DNA of 64,000 nt, from assembly GCF_030412785.1 (NCBI RefSeq), contig NZ_CP125298.1:124001-188000 (forward strand). The letters run 5' to 3'. The notes beneath the pieces are model-generated. The model ran no database searches. It saw only the letters and a list, made by a program, of their open reading frames with translations, and had not been told where the DNA came from. The stretch is from Paraburkholderia sabiae (GTDB lineage: Bacteria; Pseudomonadota; Gammaproteobacteria; Burkholderiales; Burkholderiaceae). The translations under genes were made by a program, and so were the position numbers. Positions 18,901 to 27,936 of this stretch are shown here, in pieces (position 1 is the stretch's first letter; every line of letters begins with the position of its first letter).

Positions 18901-19652
18901 GCACTCGGGCCGACGACATCCACGACGTGCTGAGCTTCTATCAAAACCAGGCCCCCGTGTGGGCGCGCTTGCTCGAAGCGCTCAGCAGCTTCGCCGACAA
19001 TCGCGAGCCGCTGCTCAACGACGCGACGGCTGCGGCCGCATTTGCGGAGTTGGAGCGCATCCGGAGCAACCCCGCGCCCTACGGCCAGGTTAACCGCATC
19101 GAGCAGTTGGTGGCGACGGTCGAGCGGGTCAACGACGCGTTAGCGGCCGAGCGGCGCGAGCGCGCGCTTCGGTCGGTCGACGCGAAGATCGCCGAGGCGA
19201 TGCACGCGCTCGACGGTGCGAACGCGGACGCCGACCTTCGCAATCGCGCGTTGAAGCCGCTTCAGGACTTGAAGGCGCAATTGGCCTCGATGATGAGCAT
19301 CCCGCGCATACTCTTTTTGCAGGGGCGGGCGGGCGACTTGCTCGACGCGGCGATGGACCAGATTGCGCGAGTGGCGCGCTCGCGCCCGGCGGCGGCGAGC
19401 CATCCCGGCGCGAGCGCGGCGAATTCCACGGCTCTGAGCCCGGGCGCGGCCGGTGGCCCGACGGGCGGCGGACCCGCTGCGCCGGCTGCGGCGTCGGCGC
19501 CGACCGCGCGACCGGTCAAGGTGATTCGAACCAGCGACCTGAGCGCGAAGACGTATCTGGACACCGCGCAAGACGTCGACGACTACCTCGCGAAGCTTCG
19601 CGAGGAACTGATCTCGGCGATCGAATCGGGTCATCGAGCTCGTCTGCAATAA
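15996..19652 (+). CDS. brxC: BREX type 1 P-loop ATPase BrxC
   Basis: This 1218-residue protein has near-N-terminal ATPase features: Walker A GFFGSGKS at 75-82, and a Walker B-like strand RIVFLVDEVGQF near 266-277. The ALFLIRYADAVKG region and the long helical C-terminal half match BrxC. A Gly/Ala/Pro-rich linker (about residues 1125-1175, AAASHPGASAANS and following) precedes a short C-terminal cap. BrxC is the large ATPase of BREX, a core part needed for both methylation and exclusion of phage. Length matches the family. It sits between brxB (15 bp) and pglX (25 bp) in one operon. Confidence 0.93.
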   Translation: MKIRELFVKPIDRPINGVVKADQRDDESVWQELDEYVATKEVTEYLRRFFDAYLATVDRPNDPTIAARMGVWVSGFFGSGKSHFIKILSYLLSNLEATHPEDGARRHAVEFFNSKVKDPMLLGDIRRAVTSNTDVVLFNIDAKADSKSDRDAILQVFLRVFNEMQGLSGDAPHVADMERYLISKGAYATFKRAFQAANGNAWERERDAVDFLRDDVIAGLSDALDMSPDSAAKWFDNARDAYKINIEGFATLVRKYLDAKGPRHRIVFLVDEVGQFIGKNTQLMLNLQTITEELGTQCKGRAWVIVTSQEDIDATLGEVNQARTNDFSKITGRFHTRLSLSSSNTDEVISHRLLEKTLAARDALEALWASKGDIINNQLSFADHAIAFRRYRDAADFAAHYPFAPYQFQLLQKVFESIRKVGATGRHLARGERSMLDAFQTAAKHNGNEDVNALVPLYDFYPAIESFLDSSVKRAIDQAATNPALEEWDLQLLRALFLIRYADAVKGTIDNLATLCLDEVDADKLALKRTIEAALQRLERQNLVSRNGELWFFLTNEERDVSQEVKSVSISEGEISRLVAELVFDEILGGQTKVRHRETKSDYEFNRLLDGAPYKQANQALTFEVLSPVGAEYEMMHEARCIGRSAEGTAGRALLRMANDARVYVELKTYLQIEKYIAPKVDTASPSLKRILYDRKDENRDRRTRMLSQLSEMVSAGDFYAMGQRLTCKPQSPPALLDEMLNYLVTNTYFKLGYLKVRQSDPIAEIRAVLSADTIGQQSIALEGEAGNALALGEMRQFLDMSAQNSRVLLSDVVERFAGVPWGWRPEWESVLLVARLFMAGEIKLVMDGADLDPLAAIEPLTKAARLKSVSILKRKTSDAQTRAKVRELHRDMFSTMPPDEEDPLVAEFRANLARLKADLERARGKAELKDYPGSSEIAEALGAIDRQLARRDAFEFLEALATQRNEWRTRADDIHDVLSFYQNQAPVWARLLEALSSFADNREPLLNDATAAAAFAELERIRSNPAPYGQVNRIEQLVATVERVNDALAAERRERALRSVDAKIAEAMHALDGANADADLRNRALKPLQDLKAQLASMMSIPRILFLQGRAGDLLDAAMDQIARVARSRPAAASHPGASAANSTALSPGAAGGPTGGGPAAPAAASAPTARPVKVIRTSDLSAKTYLDTAQDVDDYLAKLREELISAIESGHRARLQ

Positions 19653-19677
19653 CCCTTTTGGAGCACTGGCTCACGCC

Positions 19678-22600
19678 ATGAACAAAGCCAATCTCAAAGT
19701 CTACGCGCCGCAAGCGCGGCTCGATTTCATCGGCGCCGTCTCCGCTCGCGCGAACCTGCTGGGCATCAGTACGCAAGGCGTGGCGCCGGCGGAAACACGC
19801 GGCGACGTCGCGATCATCGAAGGGCGCGAGTGGCCTGTGAAGGTGCTCGCGCAGCGACAAAAGGTCGTCGACTCGATCGAGCGGCATGGCTACGCGCACT
19901 CCATCGAGGCGATCGCCTACACGTGGTTCAACCGATTCGTCGCGCTTCGCTTCATGGAGTTGCACGACTACCTCGACCATGGATGGCGGGTGCTCTCGAG
20001 TCGCGATGGTGGCCAACCGGAAATCCTCCGGCACGCCGCTGAGCTGAGCCTGCCGGGCCTCTCGGCCGATCGCCTTCGCGACATGCAACTGGCCGGCAAC
20101 CAGGACAACGAGCTCTACAAGCTCTTGATCGTGGCCCAATGCAACGAGCTCTCGCGCGCGATGCCGTTTCTCTTCGAGCGCATTGACGACGAGTCGGAGC
20201 TGCTGTTGCCCGACAACCTGCTGCGCACCGACTCGGTCATCGCCAAGCTTGTGGCGGAAGTGCCCGAAGAGGAGTGGGAGCAAATCGAGGCGATCGGCTG
20301 GCTCTACCAGTTCTACATCAGCGATCGCAAGGACGCCGTCATTGGCCGCGTGGTCGAGACGAACGACATTCCAGCGGCCACGCAGCTCTTCACCCCCAAC
20401 TGGATCGTCCAATACCTCGTTCAGAACAGCGTCGGCCGCCTTTGGTCCCTGGCCAATCCGGCGTCGTCGCTCAAATCCCAGTGGCCGTTCTACGTCGATC
20501 CGTCGAATCAGCCGGCGCAGGAACTCGCGCCGCTCACTGCCATGGTGGCGAGCCGCGTGGCCGAGGATGGCGGCAGCCTCAACCCGGAAAGCCTTCGCGT
20601 CTTCGATCCCGCGTGCGGCTCGGGCCACATTCTGGTCGAAGCCTACGAGCTGCTCAAACAAGTCTATTTGGAGCGGGGCTTTCGCCTGCGCGATATTCCG
20701 CGCCTGATTCTCGAAAAGAATCTTTACGGGCTGGACATCGACGAGCGGGCGGCGCAGCTGGCCGGATTCGCCTTAATGATGAAAGCGCGCGCGGACGATC
20801 GGCGCGTGTTCGACGAGCCGCCGGCGCTTAACATCTTCGCCCTCAAAGAACGCGGCGAGCTGTCGCCGAGCGCGCTTGCCGAGCCTTTGAAACCCTACGG
20901 GATCTCGCTAGAGATGATCGAAGGCTTGCTCTCGACCTTCGCCGATACGAAGACTTACGGCTCGCTCATCAAGATCGAGGAGCCTTTGGCCTCCGAGTTG
21001 GCGGCGGTGGCGGCGGGCTTGCAACGCGCGGCGGGCAGCGGCGACTTGTATGCCGAGGCGGCCGCTCAGGATCTGTTGCCGTTTATCGGGCAGGCGCTTC
21101 TTCTCGGGATGCAGTTTGACGCCGTCTTGGCCAATCCGCCCTACATGGGCGGCAAGTGGATGAGCCGCAAGCTCAAGGCCTTCGTTGAGGCGCGCTATCC
21201 CGAAGGCAAGGGCGACTTGTTCGCCTCGTTCGATCTGCGGATGCTCTCGATGGTGCGCGAGGGTGGCTATTTGGGCGCCGTTCAGCCGTTCCTGTGGATG
21301 TTTTTGAGCACCTACGAAGACCTGCGCCGCGCGCTGCTCGATCAGGCGAGCATCAGCACGCTGGTGCAGCTCGAATACAACGCGTTTGAGCCCGCCTGCG
21401 TGCCGGTGTGCACGTTCGTTTGCGTCAAGGGACAAGCCGAAGGCTGTCAGGGCGACTTCTTCGACCTCAGCGACTTCAAGGGCATTGAAAACCAGGAGCC
21501 GCGCCTGCGCGAGGCGATCGTCGACCCGTCGGCGGCATGGCGCCATCGCGCGAGCAATCAGCAGTTTCATGAGATTCCCGGGCAGCCGATTGCTTACTGG
21601 GTCTCCGAGCGCTTTCGCCAGCTCTTCGCTAGCGGTCAGACCATTGAGGACGTGGCGTTCTCCAAGCAGGGGTTGGCGACCGGCGAGAACGGCCGCTTCA
21701 TTCGCCTTTGGCACGAGGTCTCCATCGGCAAAATGGGCCTCTCCATGGACAGCCGCGCGGAGGCGAAAGCCTCCGGCAAGAAGTGGTTCCCCCATTTGAA
21801 AGGCGGTGCGTTCCGCCGGTGGTATGGCAACTTCGAGACGGTGGTCAACTGGGAAGACGATGGGCGAGAGGTGCGCGCGTTTGGTACGGAAAACGGTGGC
21901 CGGGCGAGATCGCGCGCGCAAAACGTCGAGTTTTACTTCAAGCCGGGCATCACCTGGTCCGATCTGACGTCGAGCTTTTTTGGCTCCCGTCAGGTGCCGC
22001 AGGGTTTCATCATCAATACGGTGGGGCCGAGCCTCTTCGCCAAATCGGGCCACTCGCTCGACGGCCTCCTGGGCTACACCAACTCTCGGGTGTTTCAGCG
22101 CATCGTCGACGTCAGCTTGCAAGGCCTGCACTACAACAACGGCGTGATCGGCAGCCGGCCTTACGTGCCGCCGACTCACGTCGAGAAGGTTCGCGCATTG
22201 GAGCGTGAGCTCGTCGCGATTTCGCGACGCGACTGGGATGCCTACGAGGGCTCGTGGGAGTTCCCGTGCCACCCGTGCGCGTCGGCCGAGGCGCGCTCGC
22301 TCGACAATCTCGCGGCCGCGTGGCACGCGTGGGCGCAAGCTAAATCGGCGGACGTGCGTACGATGCTCGCGCTCGAAGAGGCCAACAATCAATTCTTCAT
22401 TGAAGCCTATGGCTTGGGCGAGGAGATCTCGCCGACCGTCAGCGAAGAGCACATCACGCTTGTGCGTCCGGACCGCGCCAAAGACGCCCAACGCTTCGTC
22501 TCCTACGCGATCGGCTGCATGATGGGGCGCTACAGCCTCGACGAACCCGGGCTGATCTACGCGCACGCGGGCGGCGAGGGCTTTGATGCGACGCGATACG

Positions 22601-23226
22601 CCTCATTTGCCGCGGACGCCGACGGCATTTTGCCGACGACGGATTTGCCGTGGTTCGACGACGACGGGGCCCAACGCATCCGCGAGTTTGTGGGCGCCTT
22701 GTGGGGCGCCGAGCGTGTGGACGAAAACATCGAGTGGCTCGCGCAGAGCCTCGGACCGAAGAGCGACGAGGACCCCGACGACACCATTCGTCGGTACGTG
22801 GCGGACAGCTTCTTTCGCGACCACGTTCAGGTCTACAAGAAGCGCCCGGTCTACTGGATGTTCAGCAGCGGCCGTCAGGGCGCCTTCCAGGCCCTGGTCT
22901 ACATGCACCGCTACAACGAGCGCACGCTCGCTCGCCTGCGCTCCGTGTATGTCGTGCCGCTCTCGACCAAGCTGGTCGCGCGCATTGAATTGCTCGAAAA
23001 GGACGCGGCCGCGGCGAGTTCGTCGTCGTCGCGCAGCAAGCTTCAAAAGCAAATTGACGCGCTCCGGCGAAAGCACGCGGAGCTGCTGAGCTTCGACGAG
23101 AAGCTGCGGCATTTCGCGGACATGCGCATTCAGATCGATTTGGACGACGGGGTGAAGGTCAACTACGCGAAGTTTGGCGAATTGGTCGCGGATTCCAAAA
23201 CGATCACTGGCGGAAGCGATGACTAG
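19678..23226 (+). CDS. pglX: BREX type 1 adenine-specific DNA methyltransferase PglX
   Basis: This 1182-residue enzyme methylates adenine at a short non-palindromic site so that BREX can tell host DNA from phage DNA. The S-adenosylmethionine pocket is FDPACGSGH (309-317) and the catalytic motif is NPPY at 486-489 (LANPPYMGGKWMS), both intact. The N-terminal YAHSIEAIAYTWFNRFVALRFMELHDYL and DLFASFDLRML blocks are typical of PglX. The C-terminal part (about 750-1182) should carry site recognition. No nuclease motif is seen, as expected for type 1 BREX. The last 8 bp overlap pglZ. The frame is complete and there is no sign of phase variation such as a homopolymer or tandem repeat. Confidence 0.95.
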   Translation: MNKANLKVYAPQARLDFIGAVSARANLLGISTQGVAPAETRGDVAIIEGREWPVKVLAQRQKVVDSIERHGYAHSIEAIAYTWFNRFVALRFMELHDYLDHGWRVLSSRDGGQPEILRHAAELSLPGLSADRLRDMQLAGNQDNELYKLLIVAQCNELSRAMPFLFERIDDESELLLPDNLLRTDSVIAKLVAEVPEEEWEQIEAIGWLYQFYISDRKDAVIGRVVETNDIPAATQLFTPNWIVQYLVQNSVGRLWSLANPASSLKSQWPFYVDPSNQPAQELAPLTAMVASRVAEDGGSLNPESLRVFDPACGSGHILVEAYELLKQVYLERGFRLRDIPRLILEKNLYGLDIDERAAQLAGFALMMKARADDRRVFDEPPALNIFALKERGELSPSALAEPLKPYGISLEMIEGLLSTFADTKTYGSLIKIEEPLASELAAVAAGLQRAAGSGDLYAEAAAQDLLPFIGQALLLGMQFDAVLANPPYMGGKWMSRKLKAFVEARYPEGKGDLFASFDLRMLSMVREGGYLGAVQPFLWMFLSTYEDLRRALLDQASISTLVQLEYNAFEPACVPVCTFVCVKGQAEGCQGDFFDLSDFKGIENQEPRLREAIVDPSAAWRHRASNQQFHEIPGQPIAYWVSERFRQLFASGQTIEDVAFSKQGLATGENGRFIRLWHEVSIGKMGLSMDSRAEAKASGKKWFPHLKGGAFRRWYGNFETVVNWEDDGREVRAFGTENGGRARSRAQNVEFYFKPGITWSDLTSSFFGSRQVPQGFIINTVGPSLFAKSGHSLDGLLGYTNSRVFQRIVDVSLQGLHYNNGVIGSRPYVPPTHVEKVRALERELVAISRRDWDAYEGSWEFPCHPCASAEARSLDNLAAAWHAWAQAKSADVRTMLALEEANNQFFIEAYGLGEEISPTVSEEHITLVRPDRAKDAQRFVSYAIGCMMGRYSLDEPGLIYAHAGGEGFDATRYASFAADADGILPTTDLPWFDDDGAQRIREFVGALWGAERVDENIEWLAQSLGPKSDEDPDDTIRRYVADSFFRDHVQVYKKRPVYWMFSSGRQGAFQALVYMHRYNERTLARLRSVYVVPLSTKLVARIELLEKDAAAASSSSSRSKLQKQIDALRRKHAELLSFDEKLRHFADMRIQIDLDDGVKVNYAKFGELVADSKTITGGSDD

Positions 23227-25837
23227 CGGGCAGCACACCTTTTTGCCGGCCCTTTCGCGCCTGCTGGGCGAAGGGCACTCGCTGGTGTTCTGGAACGACG
23301 CCGAGGGCGAGTTCGCCTCGCAGCTCGATGGCGTGGAGCTCGACGGCGTTCGCGTCGTGCGGCTCGATCAAGTCCCGTCCTTGCAGGTGAAAATCTGGAT
23401 CGAGCGCGAGAAGGACACCCGGTGGCTGCTTTACGCGCCGTTTGCGGAGCCCGAGCCCACCGCTGACTGGCTTCTCGACGCTCGGTTACGCGGCAAGGCG
23501 TTCAGCGCGGACACCGCCTCGATTCAGCTGGACGAGCTCGGGCTGGCCACGCAGTCGCTACGCGCGCATCTCAAACATCGCGCGAAATTTTTGCGGGCGC
23601 GGGAGCGGCTCGAGCGGTTGAAGCGCTGGACGGATCCACAAGACACGGCTGAGCACCTCGACCGCAAAATGCTGGGCGTCGTCGTGCGTGCCGAGACGCC
23701 CGACGCCTCGGCCATCTTGCTCAAGGTCTTCGCCGGGCTTGCGGCGGAAGCGGACGATTTGGGTGCCACGCCCAAGGCGTTGGCGGACATCGCTACCAAC
23801 GACCTCGACGACGCCTTCTGGACCTTGGTCGAACGCGAGATGGGCTATCGAGAGGTGGAGCCCGAGGCGCGCTGCCTTCGCGGCTTGCTTTACGCGATTT
23901 TCGCCACCGACTTTTGCAACGGCGTGCGCGCGACGCCCGCGCCCATGGCACATTTGCTCATCCGCGAGCGCGCCCGAGCCGCGCACGCGTCGGTGTTTGC
24001 GAGCCGCTGGCGTTCGGACATGGCGAACTACGGCAGCTACGACACGCTCTCAACGTTGGTGGCCAGCGACCTGCGCGTCGACGATTTGATTCGCCCCATG
24101 AGCGCCGAAGATCTGGTCGAATCGATGACTTTCGAGAGCGTTGAGAAACGGGTGATTGCGGACCTCAAAGGTCGCATCATCGCCGGTGGCGGCGCCAACA
24201 TGGATTCGATTCGCGCACTGATTGCCCGGCGCCGCGATGGCCACTGGGCCAACCCGTTGCTGGCGGGCGCAAACGACTCGACGCGAGCGCTTGCGGCGAG
24301 CTACGACGCGTTGGAAGCGGCGGCCAGTTTCTTCGAGCTCAAAGCGGCGCGCGCGGCAGGGTTCAGCTTTTCCGACGCACCGACCGCTTTCTTCGCCTAC
24401 CGATTTGAGATTTTCAGGTTCGACCAGCTTTATCGGTGGTTCATGCGCGCGACGGAATCAGTGGAGCCGATGGGGTGGGCGCTCCTTCACGAGTTGCGCG
24501 ATCGGATGGAGGCTGCCTATTCCGGTTGGTTCATCGGACAGCTGGCGTCGGCTTGGGCCTCGGTGATCGAAGGTGAAGGCGGCTTGCTGAGTTCGTGGAC
24601 GCTCCCCGGAGTGGTGAACCAGCAGGCGTTTTACGCTCAGGTGGTCCAGCCCGAGTTCGACAGCGCCAAGCGCGTCTTCGTGATCATTTCAGACGCCTTC
24701 CGCTACGAGGCGGCCGAAGAGCTCACGCGCGACCTCAACACGCGCAATCGGGTGAAGGCGCGACTCGAAGCGATGCTCGGCGTGTTGCCAAGCTACACGA
24801 CCCTGGGGATGGCGAGCCTCTTGCCCCATGAGCGCCTGGCCTACAAGTCGAACGCCAACCTGGACGTGATGGTGGACGCGAAGCCGTCGGCCACGCTCGA
24901 ACAGCGCTCGGCCATCCTCGCGCAGCACGAAGGAGTGGCCATTGGCCGCGACGAGTTGATGGAGAAGGGGAAGGAGCGCGGCCGCGAGTTCGTCAAGCCG
25001 TACCGGCTCGTCTACATTTACCACGATCGCATCGACGCGATCGGCGACAAGCGAGCGACCGAGACGAAGGCCTTTGAAGCGACGGCGCAGACCATCAAGG
25101 AGCTGGCCGACACGGTTAACTTTATTGTCAACAGCCTCAATGGCTCGACGGTACTCGTGACGGCGGACCATGGCTTTTTGTATCAGGAGTCGGCGCTCGA
25201 AGAGGCCGACCGCTCCGTGCTCGACGCCGAGCCCGAGGGCGCCGTCAAGTCGAAGAAGCGCTACATTCTCGGCCGCGGCATGGGGAGCACGCCCAAGGCC
25301 TGGTGCGGCTCCACGGAGCGGACGGCCGGCACCGACGCGGGCGAGGGGAGCGTCGACTTTTGGGCGCCCAAAGCCGCCGGCCGCTTTCACTTTTCCGGCG
25401 GCGCTCGCTTCGTCCACGGCAGCGCGATGCCGCAGGAAATTGCCGTCCCGGTCATTGTGGTCAAAGAGAGCGAGTCCGAGAAGGTCCGCAGCAAGCCAGT
25501 GGAAGTGAGCACGCTGGGGTCGAGCAACCGTGTGGTGACGAACAAACAACGCTTCGAGTTCATTCAAAATGAGGCGATCTCGGAGCGCGTTCTGCCCGTC
25601 ACGTTAATATTCTCCATTCGAGACGGCGACACGCCGGTGAGCGACGAGCAGGCGATCACGTTCGACAGCCCTTCGCCCTTGCTCGACGAGCGCAAGCGCT
25701 CGGTGATGCTCACGATCCAGGCCGGCTCCCACGACCGGACGAAAGACTACTTTCTCGTGGCGCGCGACGCCAAGACCAAGGCCGAGGCGTGGCGGGTGCC
25801 CGTGCGGATTGACTTGGCGTTCAGCAACGATTTTTAG
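23219..25837 (+). CDS. pglZ: BREX type 1 protein PglZ (alkaline-phosphatase-like)
   Basis: This 872-residue protein contains the PglZ domain. The metal-site strands are visible as RVFVIISDAFRYEAAEELTR (residues near 484-503) and STVLVTADHGFLYQE, with SYTTLGMASLLP between them, as in alkaline-phosphatase-superfamily enzymes. In BREX, PglZ is a core component, with metal-dependent nuclease/phosphodiesterase activity reported for some members. I chose the start at 23219 (MTSGQHTFLPALSRLL), which overlaps the pglX end by 8 bp; a start 15 codons earlier would overlap more and adds no conserved sequence. brxL follows 8 bp downstream. Confidence 0.94.
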   Translation: MTSGQHTFLPALSRLLGEGHSLVFWNDAEGEFASQLDGVELDGVRVVRLDQVPSLQVKIWIEREKDTRWLLYAPFAEPEPTADWLLDARLRGKAFSADTASIQLDELGLATQSLRAHLKHRAKFLRARERLERLKRWTDPQDTAEHLDRKMLGVVVRAETPDASAILLKVFAGLAAEADDLGATPKALADIATNDLDDAFWTLVEREMGYREVEPEARCLRGLLYAIFATDFCNGVRATPAPMAHLLIRERARAAHASVFASRWRSDMANYGSYDTLSTLVASDLRVDDLIRPMSAEDLVESMTFESVEKRVIADLKGRIIAGGGANMDSIRALIARRRDGHWANPLLAGANDSTRALAASYDALEAAASFFELKAARAAGFSFSDAPTAFFAYRFEIFRFDQLYRWFMRATESVEPMGWALLHELRDRMEAAYSGWFIGQLASAWASVIEGEGGLLSSWTLPGVVNQQAFYAQVVQPEFDSAKRVFVIISDAFRYEAAEELTRDLNTRNRVKARLEAMLGVLPSYTTLGMASLLPHERLAYKSNANLDVMVDAKPSATLEQRSAILAQHEGVAIGRDELMEKGKERGREFVKPYRLVYIYHDRIDAIGDKRATETKAFEATAQTIKELADTVNFIVNSLNGSTVLVTADHGFLYQESALEEADRSVLDAEPEGAVKSKKRYILGRGMGSTPKAWCGSTERTAGTDAGEGSVDFWAPKAAGRFHFSGGARFVHGSAMPQEIAVPVIVVKESESEKVRSKPVEVSTLGSSNRVVTNKQRFEFIQNEAISERVLPVTLIFSIRDGDTPVSDEQAITFDSPSPLLDERKRSVMLTIQAGSHDRTKDYFLVARDAKTKAEAWRVPVRIDLAFSNDF

Positions 25838-25845
25838 AGGCAGGA

Positions 25846-27915
25846 ATGGCAGAACCAACCTCAGAGCCCCTGGCGGAAAAGGCGAGCTTGGACGCGGCGG
25901 GTGAGCGCTCGCTCGACACGCTGCTGAACGCGAGCTTCGCGGGGCGAGTGGTGCGCAAGGACCTCACGAAGCTGATCAAAGAGGGCGCCAACGTTCCGGT
26001 CTATGTGCTCGAATACCTTTTGGGGATGTATTGCGCCTCCGACGATCCGGAGACGATTCGCGCCGGGCTCGACAGCGTCAAGCGCATCTTGGCCGAGAAC
26101 TACGTGCGCCCCGACGAGGCCGAAAAGGTCAAGAGCAAGATCCGCGAGCTCGGCTCGTTCAAGGTGATCGACAAAGTCACCGTAAAGCTCAACGAGAGCC
26201 GCGACGCCTACGAGGCGCTGCTCTCGAACCTCGGCATCAAGAACGCGGAGGTGCCCGATCACTACGTCCGCCAATACGAGAAGCTGCTCGTCGGCGGCAT
26301 TTGGTGCATCGTGACGCTGCGCTACTATTTTGAGGAAAACCAGAAGTCATCTCCATTCGCCGTGGCGGACTTGAAGCCGATTCAAATGCCCAGCCTCGAC
26401 ATGTCCGAGTTGTTTTCAGCGAGGAAGAGCTTCACGGAAGAGCAATGGATCGACACGTTGCTGCGCTCGACGGGGATGGAGCCCACGTGCTTTAAGGAGC
26501 GGGTCAAGTGGCATCTGCTAGCCCGCATGATCCCCTTGGTGGAAAACAACTACAACCTCTGCGAGCTCGGGCCGCGCGGCACGGGCAAGAGCCACATCTA
26601 CAAAGAAATCAGCCCGAATTCGATCCTCGTCTCCGGTGGGCAGACGACCGTGGCCAATCTGTTCTACAACATGAGCGCTCGTAAGGTCGGGTTGGTCGGC
26701 CTGTGGGACGTCGTGGCGTTCGACGAGGTCGCCGGCATTAGCTTCAAAGACCACGACGGTGTCCAGATCATGAAGGACTATATGGCGTCAGGCTCGTTCA
26801 GCCGCGGCCGCGAGTCAGTCAACGCCAGTGCGTCGATGGTCTTCGTGGGCAACATCAATCAAAGCATCGAATCGATGGTGAAGACGAGCCATCTTCTCGC
26901 GCCGTTTCCCGACGCGATGATCGACTCTGCCTTCTTCGATCGCTTTCACGCCTATGTGCCGGGCTGGGAAATCCCAAAGATGCGGCCGGAGTTCTTTACG
27001 AACCAATACGGCTTGATCGTCGATTACCTTGCGGAATGGGTGCGCGAGATGCGCAAGCGAAGCTTCGCGGACGCGATCGACAAGTGGTTCAAGCTCGGCA
27101 ACAATCTCAACCAGCGCGATACCATTGCCGTTCGTCGCACGGTTTCGGGCTTGCTCAAACTGATCTGCCCGAATGGCGAGTATGAAAAGGAAACGGTCCG
27201 CCGCTGCCTCGAATACGCGTTGGAGGTGCGTCGCCGCGTCAAGGAGCAGCTCAAGAAAATTGGCGGGATGGAGTTTTACGACGTCCACTTCTCCTACGTC
27301 GACCTCGAAGACATGCAGGAGCGGTTTGTCGCCGTGCCTGAGCAGACCGGAGGCGGTATCATTCCAGAAGGGCGTCTCCAACCTGGCGTATTGCACACGA
27401 TCGCGATGGCCGCGGCTGAAATGCCGGGCGTTTATCGCATGGAGGTTCAAGCGCTCGGCGGTAGCGGCAAACTGTCCGTCTCCGGCTCGTTGTCGCGCGA
27501 GCATGTTCGCGTGGCGTTTGACTACTTCAAGGCGAACGCGAGCCGAGTCAGCGCGTCGATCCATCCGGCAGAGCGGGACTTCCACCTGCATCTGGTAGAG
27601 CTTCAAAACTCCGGTTCGCCGAATGCTGTGACTCTTGCGAGCTTCATTGCATTTTGCTCTGCGGCGTTGAGTAAGCCGTTGCAGTCACAGTTGGCAGTGA
27701 TGGGTGACATGACGCTCGGTGGCACGGTTGCCCAGGCGAGAAATCTCGCCGAAAGCCTGCAAGTGGCGTTTGACGCCGGGGCGAAGCGGATCTTGTTGCC
27801 CATGTCTAGTGTGACTGACATCCCAACGGTTCCTGGCGAACTGTTTGCCAAGTTTCAGACCAGCTTCTACTCAGATCCCGTCGATGCGGTGTTTAAGGCG
27901 CTCGGCGTCGAGTGA
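25846..27915 (+). CDS. brxL: BREX type 1 Lon-like AAA+ protein BrxL
   Basis: This 689-residue protein has an N-terminal helical region, an AAA+ ATPase (Walker A GPRGTGKS, 242-249; Walker B VVAFDEVAGI) and a C-terminal Lon-like domain (about 500-689). BrxL is the last core component of type 1 BREX; related BrxL proteins form rings on DNA. The classic Lon Ser-Lys pair is not seen at the expected places: the Ser motif region reads NSGSPNAVTLAS and the Lys position in GGLKEK is replaced in ARNLAES. The domain may therefore be non-proteolytic here. The alignment was made by eye. The gene is intact, with AGAGGCAGGA just before the start. Confidence 0.94.
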   Translation: MAEPTSEPLAEKASLDAAGERSLDTLLNASFAGRVVRKDLTKLIKEGANVPVYVLEYLLGMYCASDDPETIRAGLDSVKRILAENYVRPDEAEKVKSKIRELGSFKVIDKVTVKLNESRDAYEALLSNLGIKNAEVPDHYVRQYEKLLVGGIWCIVTLRYYFEENQKSSPFAVADLKPIQMPSLDMSELFSARKSFTEEQWIDTLLRSTGMEPTCFKERVKWHLLARMIPLVENNYNLCELGPRGTGKSHIYKEISPNSILVSGGQTTVANLFYNMSARKVGLVGLWDVVAFDEVAGISFKDHDGVQIMKDYMASGSFSRGRESVNASASMVFVGNINQSIESMVKTSHLLAPFPDAMIDSAFFDRFHAYVPGWEIPKMRPEFFTNQYGLIVDYLAEWVREMRKRSFADAIDKWFKLGNNLNQRDTIAVRRTVSGLLKLICPNGEYEKETVRRCLEYALEVRRRVKEQLKKIGGMEFYDVHFSYVDLEDMQERFVAVPEQTGGGIIPEGRLQPGVLHTIAMAAAEMPGVYRMEVQALGGSGKLSVSGSLSREHVRVAFDYFKANASRVSASIHPAERDFHLHLVELQNSGSPNAVTLASFIAFCSAALSKPLQSQLAVMGDMTLGGTVAQARNLAESLQVAFDAGAKRILLPMSSVTDIPTVPGELFAKFQTSFYSDPVDAVFKALGVE

Positions 27916-27936
27916 GCAATTCACGGGGTGAAATCG

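Noticed and set aside
15348..27606. Long minus-strand open frames opposite the BREX genes (up to 811 codons)
   Set aside because: These are mirror frames caused by GC-rich codon use in the intact BREX genes. They show no family motifs and no ribosome sites.
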